From JBDTMT01 sp033764095 (GTDB taxonomy: Bacteria > Desulfobacterota > Binatia > HRBIN30 > CADEER01): a stretch of 16,279 nucleotides of DNA. The stretch is taken from assembly GCA_033764095.1 (NCBI GenBank), contig JANRJF010000011.1, positions 1 through 16,279 of the forward strand. The letters are read 5' to 3'. The position numbers and the translations under genes are program-made. How positions within the stretch are numbered: the stretch's first letter is position 1; each line of letters opens with the position of its first letter. Of the stretch, positions 13,334 through 16,279 are shown piece by piece. The notes below the pieces were generated by a model that worked only from the letters and a program-made list of their open reading frames with translations, made no database searches and was not told where the DNA came from.

Positions 13334-14329
13334 ATGCCCTCGGCCGCCGGCCTCGTCTCCCGCGCCTCCGCCGGCCTGCGCTTCGACGGTCTCTTCTGGC
13401 GCCGTTTGGCCCGCCTCGGCTGCGTCTACGGGCCGGAATGGTGGAAGCAGGGCTCGCCGCCGGTGATCGCCGCGACCATCTTCGCGCTCGTCGGTCGCAA
13501 CCGGCGCGGCGCGATGGCCAACCTGCGGTGCGTGCTCGCCGACGACGACCAGTGGCGCGTCGGCCTCGCCGCGCTGCGCATGTTCGCTCAGTTCGCCCAC
13601 TGCATGACCGAGACCTTCGAGTACCTCGGGCCGCGCCCGCAGCCGATCCGCCTCGACCTGCCGGCGCACGACACCATCGCCACCGCCCTGCGCGAGGGAC
13701 ACGGCGCCGTGCTGGTCACCGGCCACATCGGCAACTGGGACATCGCCGCCAAGGCGCTGCGCGACTACGACCGGCCGATCAACCTGGTGATGGCGCGCGA
13801 GACCAATGCCGCCGCCGCCGAGTACGTGCGCGCGATCCGCGAACAGGCCGGCGTGCGGGTGATCTACTCGGACAGCTCGGTGTTCTCGTCGCTCAACATG
13901 ATCCGCGCCCTGCGCCAGAACGAGATCGTCGCCATCCAGCTCGACCGCATGGTCGGCTTCGGCGGCGGCAGACCGGTGCCGTTCTTCGGCCGGCTCGCCC
14001 CCTTCCCGTCCGGCCCGTTCGTGCTGGCGCGGCTCGCCGGCGCGCCGCTCATCCCGGTCTTCGCACCGCGCCTCGGCACCCGCCACTACGCCATCCGCCT
14101 CGGCCAGCGCGTCACCCTGTCGCGCGAGGCGCGCGACCCGCACTCGCTCGCCCGCGCCATGCGCGCGGTGGTGGCGCAGTTCGAGGACGTCATCCGCGAG
14201 TTCCCCAGCCAGTGGTTCATGTTCGCCCCGTTCTGGCCAGCGGACGCGAATCCGGCCGGGCAGCAATCCGCTGCGCCGCACCAGGCGGAGTCGGGAAGCG
14301 ATGCGCGACGAGCGATGAGCGACGAGTAG
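13334..14329 (+). CDS. LpxL/HtrB-type lysophospholipid acyltransferase
   Basis: A 331-residue acyltransferase of the LpxL/LpxM (lipid A biosynthesis lauroyl/myristoyl transferase) superfamily, inner-membrane enzymes moving acyl groups from acyl-ACP. The catalytic HX4D is in VTGHIGNWDIAAKAL (His131, Asp136). NLRCVL (63-68) matches the N-terminal 'N-L' block. IQLDRMVGFGGG (201-212), VPFFGRLAPFPSGPFVLA (215-232) and APLIPVF (237-243) are the expected downstream blocks. PSQWFMFAPFW (291-301) matches the family's terminal W-x-x-F/W motif. Whether it makes lipid A or another lipid cannot be told, as no other lpx gene is present. ATG at 13334 lacks a clear ribosome-binding site. Residues from about 319 (ESGSDARRAMSDE) are encoded by an inverted repeat and are probably an acquired tail. 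Convergent with the PlsC-like gene, 20 bases apart. Confidence 0.9.
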   Translation: MPSAAGLVSRASAGLRFDGLFWRRLARLGCVYGPEWWKQGSPPVIAATIFALVGRNRRGAMANLRCVLADDDQWRVGLAALRMFAQFAHCMTETFEYLGPRPQPIRLDLPAHDTIATALREGHGAVLVTGHIGNWDIAAKALRDYDRPINLVMARETNAAAAEYVRAIREQAGVRVIYSDSSVFSSLNMIRALRQNEIVAIQLDRMVGFGGGRPVPFFGRLAPFPSGPFVLARLAGAPLIPVFAPRLGTRHYAIRLGQRVTLSREARDPHSLARAMRAVVAQFEDVIREFPSQWFMFAPFWPADANPAGQQSAAPHQAESGSDARRAMSDE

Positions 14330-14373
14330 GAACCCTCATCACTCGTCGCTCATCGCGCATCGCTTCCCAACTC
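14288..14373. repeat. Inverted repeat forming both ends of convergent genes
   Basis: GGGAAGCGATGCGCGA on the left arm (within 14288-14308) and its reverse complement TCGCGCATCGCTTCCC on the right (within 14353-14373) lie in 21-base arms matching at 20 positions. Further inside, TGAGCGACGAGT recurs in both arms. The units are variations on CGATGAG/CGACGAG. Both stops, TAG 14327-14329 and the TGA of the minus gene (14352-14350), are within the element. It may act as a bidirectional terminator. Confidence 0.85.
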
Positions 14374-15090
14374 TGCCGCGATCTGCGCGCGCACCAGGTC
14401 GCGCAGCGTGTCGCGATCCTCGTAGGCCCACTGCGCGGCGTCGATCGGCGGCAGGATGATCAGCTCCGCCTCGCCCGGCAGGATGGAGAGGTACCTGCCC
14501 TTCGGCATGATGCGCGTCGTCCCCTTGCAGACCACCGGCACGATCGGCACGCCGAGGCCGATGGCGGCGACGAACGGCCCCTTCTTGAACGGCAGCAGCT
14601 GTCCGTCGCGGCTGCGCGTCCCCTCCGGGAAGATGACCAGCGAGCCGCCGTCGAGCGTGACGCGGCGCAGTCGGTCGATGGTGCTGAGCGGATCGTCGCG
14701 GTCGACCGGGATCATGCCCATGGTGCGCAGCACCGCGCCGAGAATCGGCTCGTCGAACATCTCGCGCTTGGCGGCGAAGCGCGTCACCCCGGGCAGGAGC
14801 CCGAGCAGCGCCGCGATGTCGAAGTGGCTCTGGTGGTTGGGGGCAAAGATGTACGGCCCCGGTCCGAGCTGTTCGAGACCGCGCGTGCGCACGCGCACGC
14901 CGCATACCCGGATGAGGTTGCGCGCCTGCAGCTTGGCGAAACGCCAGGCCAGCGGCTGGCTGATGCGGTACAGCCCGATGGCGATCGCGCCGGAGACGAA
15001 CAGCATGGCGCGAAACAGGAAGCGGTTGACGACGATGCGGAAGCGCGTCGGCTCCGCGGCGAGAACGGCGGCATCGGCGCGCGGCTGCAT
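14350..15090 (-). CDS. 1-acyl-glycerol-3-phosphate acyltransferase-like (PlsC family)
   Basis: A 246-residue member of the PlsC family, membrane enzymes that esterify the sn-2 position of lysophosphatidic acid or related lysolipids. Catalytic motif I is NHQSHFD (85-91; HX4D with His86 and Asp91). Motif III is FPEGTRS (154-160), which binds the glycerol phosphate. VPIVPV (181-186) is motif IV. MIPVDRDD (126-133) matches the intervening block. A hydrophobic helix at about 24-42 would anchor it. ATG at 15090 gives the family's usual length; ATG at 15153 would add 21 unconserved residues. There is no clear ribosome-binding site. It is convergent with the LpxL-type gene, and its last residues (ELGSDAR) come from the shared inverted repeat. 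The exact lipid acceptor is not determined by sequence. Confidence 0.92.
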   Translation of the reverse strand: MQPRADAAVLAAEPTRFRIVVNRFLFRAMLFVSGAIAIGLYRISQPLAWRFAKLQARNLIRVCGVRVRTRGLEQLGPGPYIFAPNHQSHFDIAALLGLLPGVTRFAAKREMFDEPILGAVLRTMGMIPVDRDDPLSTIDRLRRVTLDGGSLVIFPEGTRSRDGQLLPFKKGPFVAAIGLGVPIVPVVCKGTTRIMPKGRYLSILPGEAELIILPPIDAAQWAYEDRDTLRDLVRAQIAAELGSDAR

Positions 15091-15186
15091 GCTGTCTCGA
15101 TTATGCGGGGAGCGGGCGGTGCGCAATCCCGGTGTGGCGCGGTGCACCACCACGACGCCACGGTGAACAGCGACCGCTACGATACG

Positions 15187-15216
15187 TTGACTCCGCCCCG
15201 AACCCGCCGCTAGTCC
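15187..15216 (+). promoter_or_regulatory. Candidate promoter before the radical SAM gene
   Basis: TTGACT (15187-15192) matches five of six -35 bases. TAGTCC (15211-15216) after 18 bases is a weak -10 and is only seven bases from the GTG start, which would give a nearly leaderless transcript. A second possible -10, TACGAT (15178-15183), has no convincing -35. Very tentative. Confidence 0.2.
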
Positions 15217-15223
15217 AGAGCCC

Positions 15224-16279
15224 GTGCGTATCTACCTCATCTCGCCGACGCACTACGGAGCCGACGGCGCGCTGCAGAAGACGACGCGCTACTGGACCAG
15301 CGGCCTGACGCTGCCGACGCTGAAGGCGCTCACCCCGCCGGGCCACCAGGTGACGATGGTCGACGAGCTGTTCCACGACGTCGACCTCGACTTCGACGGC
15401 GACGTGGTCGGCATCACCGCGATGGGCCCGCAGATCCGCCGCGCCTACGAGCTCGCCGCCCATTTCCGCGCCCGCGGGGTGAAGGTGGTGCTAGGCGGTA
15501 CCTGGGTGACGCTCACCGCCGAGGCGTCGCTGCGGCACGCCGACGCGGTGGTCGCCGGCGAGGCGGAGGACGTCTGGGCGCAGGTTCTCGAGGATCTCGC
15601 CGCTGGCCGCAGCCGCGGTATCTACCGCGCGCCGCGCCGGGACAGCCTCGCCGGTCTGCCGCGCGTCGACTACACCGAGCTGCCGCTGCTCAAGTACGAC
15701 GCCTTCAAGACCAGCTGGCTGTACCGCATGTACTTCCACTGGCCGATCGTCTTCTCGCGCGGCTGCCCGCACCCCTGCGAGTACTGCGCCGTGCAGACCT
15801 ACTACGAGCGCAGCTTCCGCACCCGCCCGGTCGAGGAAGTGATCGACGACCTGCGCCACATCCAGTCGCTCGGCGCCAACCGCATCCTCTTTCTCGACGA
15901 CAACCCGATCGGCAATCCGCGGGCGGCCAAAGAGCTGTTCCGCGCCATGATCCCGCTCAAGCTCAAGTGGGCGAGCCAGTGCACGATCAACATCGCGCGC
16001 GATGCCGAGCTGCTCGACCTGGCGGCGCGCAGCGGCTGCGTGTCGCTGTCGATCGGGCTGGAGAGCATCAACGAGGACAGCCTCGACTCGATCCGCAAGG
16101 GCTTCAATCAGGCACCGCGCTTCACGCAGGATCTGGCGGCGATCCGCGCCAAGGGCATCCAGGTGATCGGCCTGCTGATGGTCGGCCTCGACGGCGACAC
16201 GGTCGATACCTTCGGCCGCTCGCTCCAGTTCCTGATCGACAACAAGATCTCGTTCCTCAAGCTGTTCACGCCCTGCCCG
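15224..16279 (+). CDS. B12-binding radical SAM protein, 3' end cut off
   Basis: The first 352 codons of a cobalamin-dependent radical SAM enzyme; the gene runs past the window. The N-terminal part (about 1-135) has the B12-binding Rossmann-like order: MRIYLISPTHYG, LTLPTLKALTPPGHQVTMVD, DGDVVGITAM (58-67), VVLGGTWVTLTAEASL (88-103), then ADAVVAGEAEDVW. The usual GG-x-H has Trp-Val here. The radical SAM cluster motif CPHPCEYC supplies Cys181, Cys185 and Cys188. LFLDDNPIGN (222-231) and SLSIGLESINEDSLDSIRKG (274-293) follow the family pattern. Reactions in this class include methylation of unreactive carbons, ring rearrangement and hopanoid or bacteriochlorophyll tailoring; I cannot choose. GTG at 15224 starts on the conserved first strand; no in-frame ATG is nearby and the ribosome-binding site is weak. 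Divergent from the PlsC-like gene with 133 bases between, perhaps linked to lipid chemistry. Confidence 0.9.
   Translation, partial: MRIYLISPTHYGADGALQKTTRYWTSGLTLPTLKALTPPGHQVTMVDELFHDVDLDFDGDVVGITAMGPQIRRAYELAAHFRARGVKVVLGGTWVTLTAEASLRHADAVVAGEAEDVWAQVLEDLAAGRSRGIYRAPRRDSLAGLPRVDYTELPLLKYDAFKTSWLYRMYFHWPIVFSRGCPHPCEYCAVQTYYERSFRTRPVEEVIDDLRHIQSLGANRILFLDDNPIGNPRAAKELFRAMIPLKLKWASQCTINIARDAELLDLAARSGCVSLSIGLESINEDSLDSIRKGFNQAPRFTQDLAAIRAKGIQVIGLLMVGLDGDTVDTFGRSLQFLIDNKISFLKLFTPCP

Noticed and set aside
13334..15090. Aryl-polyene-type biosynthetic cluster, suggested by the GT2 plus acyltransferase combination.
   Set aside because: No ketosynthase, acyl carrier protein, dehydratase or ammonia-lyase gene is in the window, and the genes are on alternating strands.

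Overview
The window is GC-rich, densely coding bacterial chromosome with short intergenic gaps (none above about 250 bases). It has a conserved ffh-rpsP-khpA-rimM-trmD translation operon, outer-membrane-style acyltransferases, a CYP142-like P450, a phytanoyl-CoA-dioxygenase-like enzyme and a secreted protein with dockerin-like calcium loops on a Pro/Thr/Ser linker. This fits an uncultured Gram-negative lineage of the former Deltaproteobacteria or Candidatus Binatota type. That placement is inferred from gene content and is not proven.

Layout. 1-2670, minus strand: ffh, rpsP, khpA, rimM and the first 34 codons of trmD, all read leftward (signal recognition particle, 30S assembly, tRNA modification). 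2895-3212, minus: a small one-helix membrane protein with a coiled coil. 3459-4019, plus: a polytopic membrane protein resembling a sensor input domain with no output domain. 4221-6747, plus: a flippase-like (LPG-synthase TM family) protein closely followed by a CYP142-like P450. 6934-7656, plus: a TVP38/TMEM64 protein. 7790-8971, plus: a serine hydrolase of the class C beta-lactamase/EstB type. 9129-9458, plus: a short secreted repeat protein. 9544-11462, minus: a Fe(II)/2-oxoglutarate dioxygenase overlapping a GST-fold gene. 11610-12338, plus: the secreted dockerin-like protein. 12529-13236, minus: a GT2 glycosyltransferase. 13334-14329, plus, and 14350-15090, minus: convergent LpxL-type and PlsC-type acyltransferases. 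15224 to the end, plus: a cobalamin-binding radical SAM enzyme cut by the window edge.

The left end is housekeeping. The rest is mainly membrane and lipid chemistry: transporter-like protein, P450, alpha-oxidation-type dioxygenase, two acyltransferases, a polyprenyl-phosphate-type glycosyltransferase and a B12 radical SAM enzyme. No single pathway can be assigned from sequence alone.

The most unusual signal is non-coding. At least seven long inverted repeats, of at least five unrelated sequence types, sit at gene 3' ends. Most begin within about 15 bases of a stop codon, and some contain the stop and encode the last residues of the protein (rimM, and the convergent lpxL/plsC pair, both of which carry GSDAR near their C-termini). 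Many arms are built of short tandem units. No CRISPR array, tRNA, rRNA or insertion-sequence transposase was recognised.
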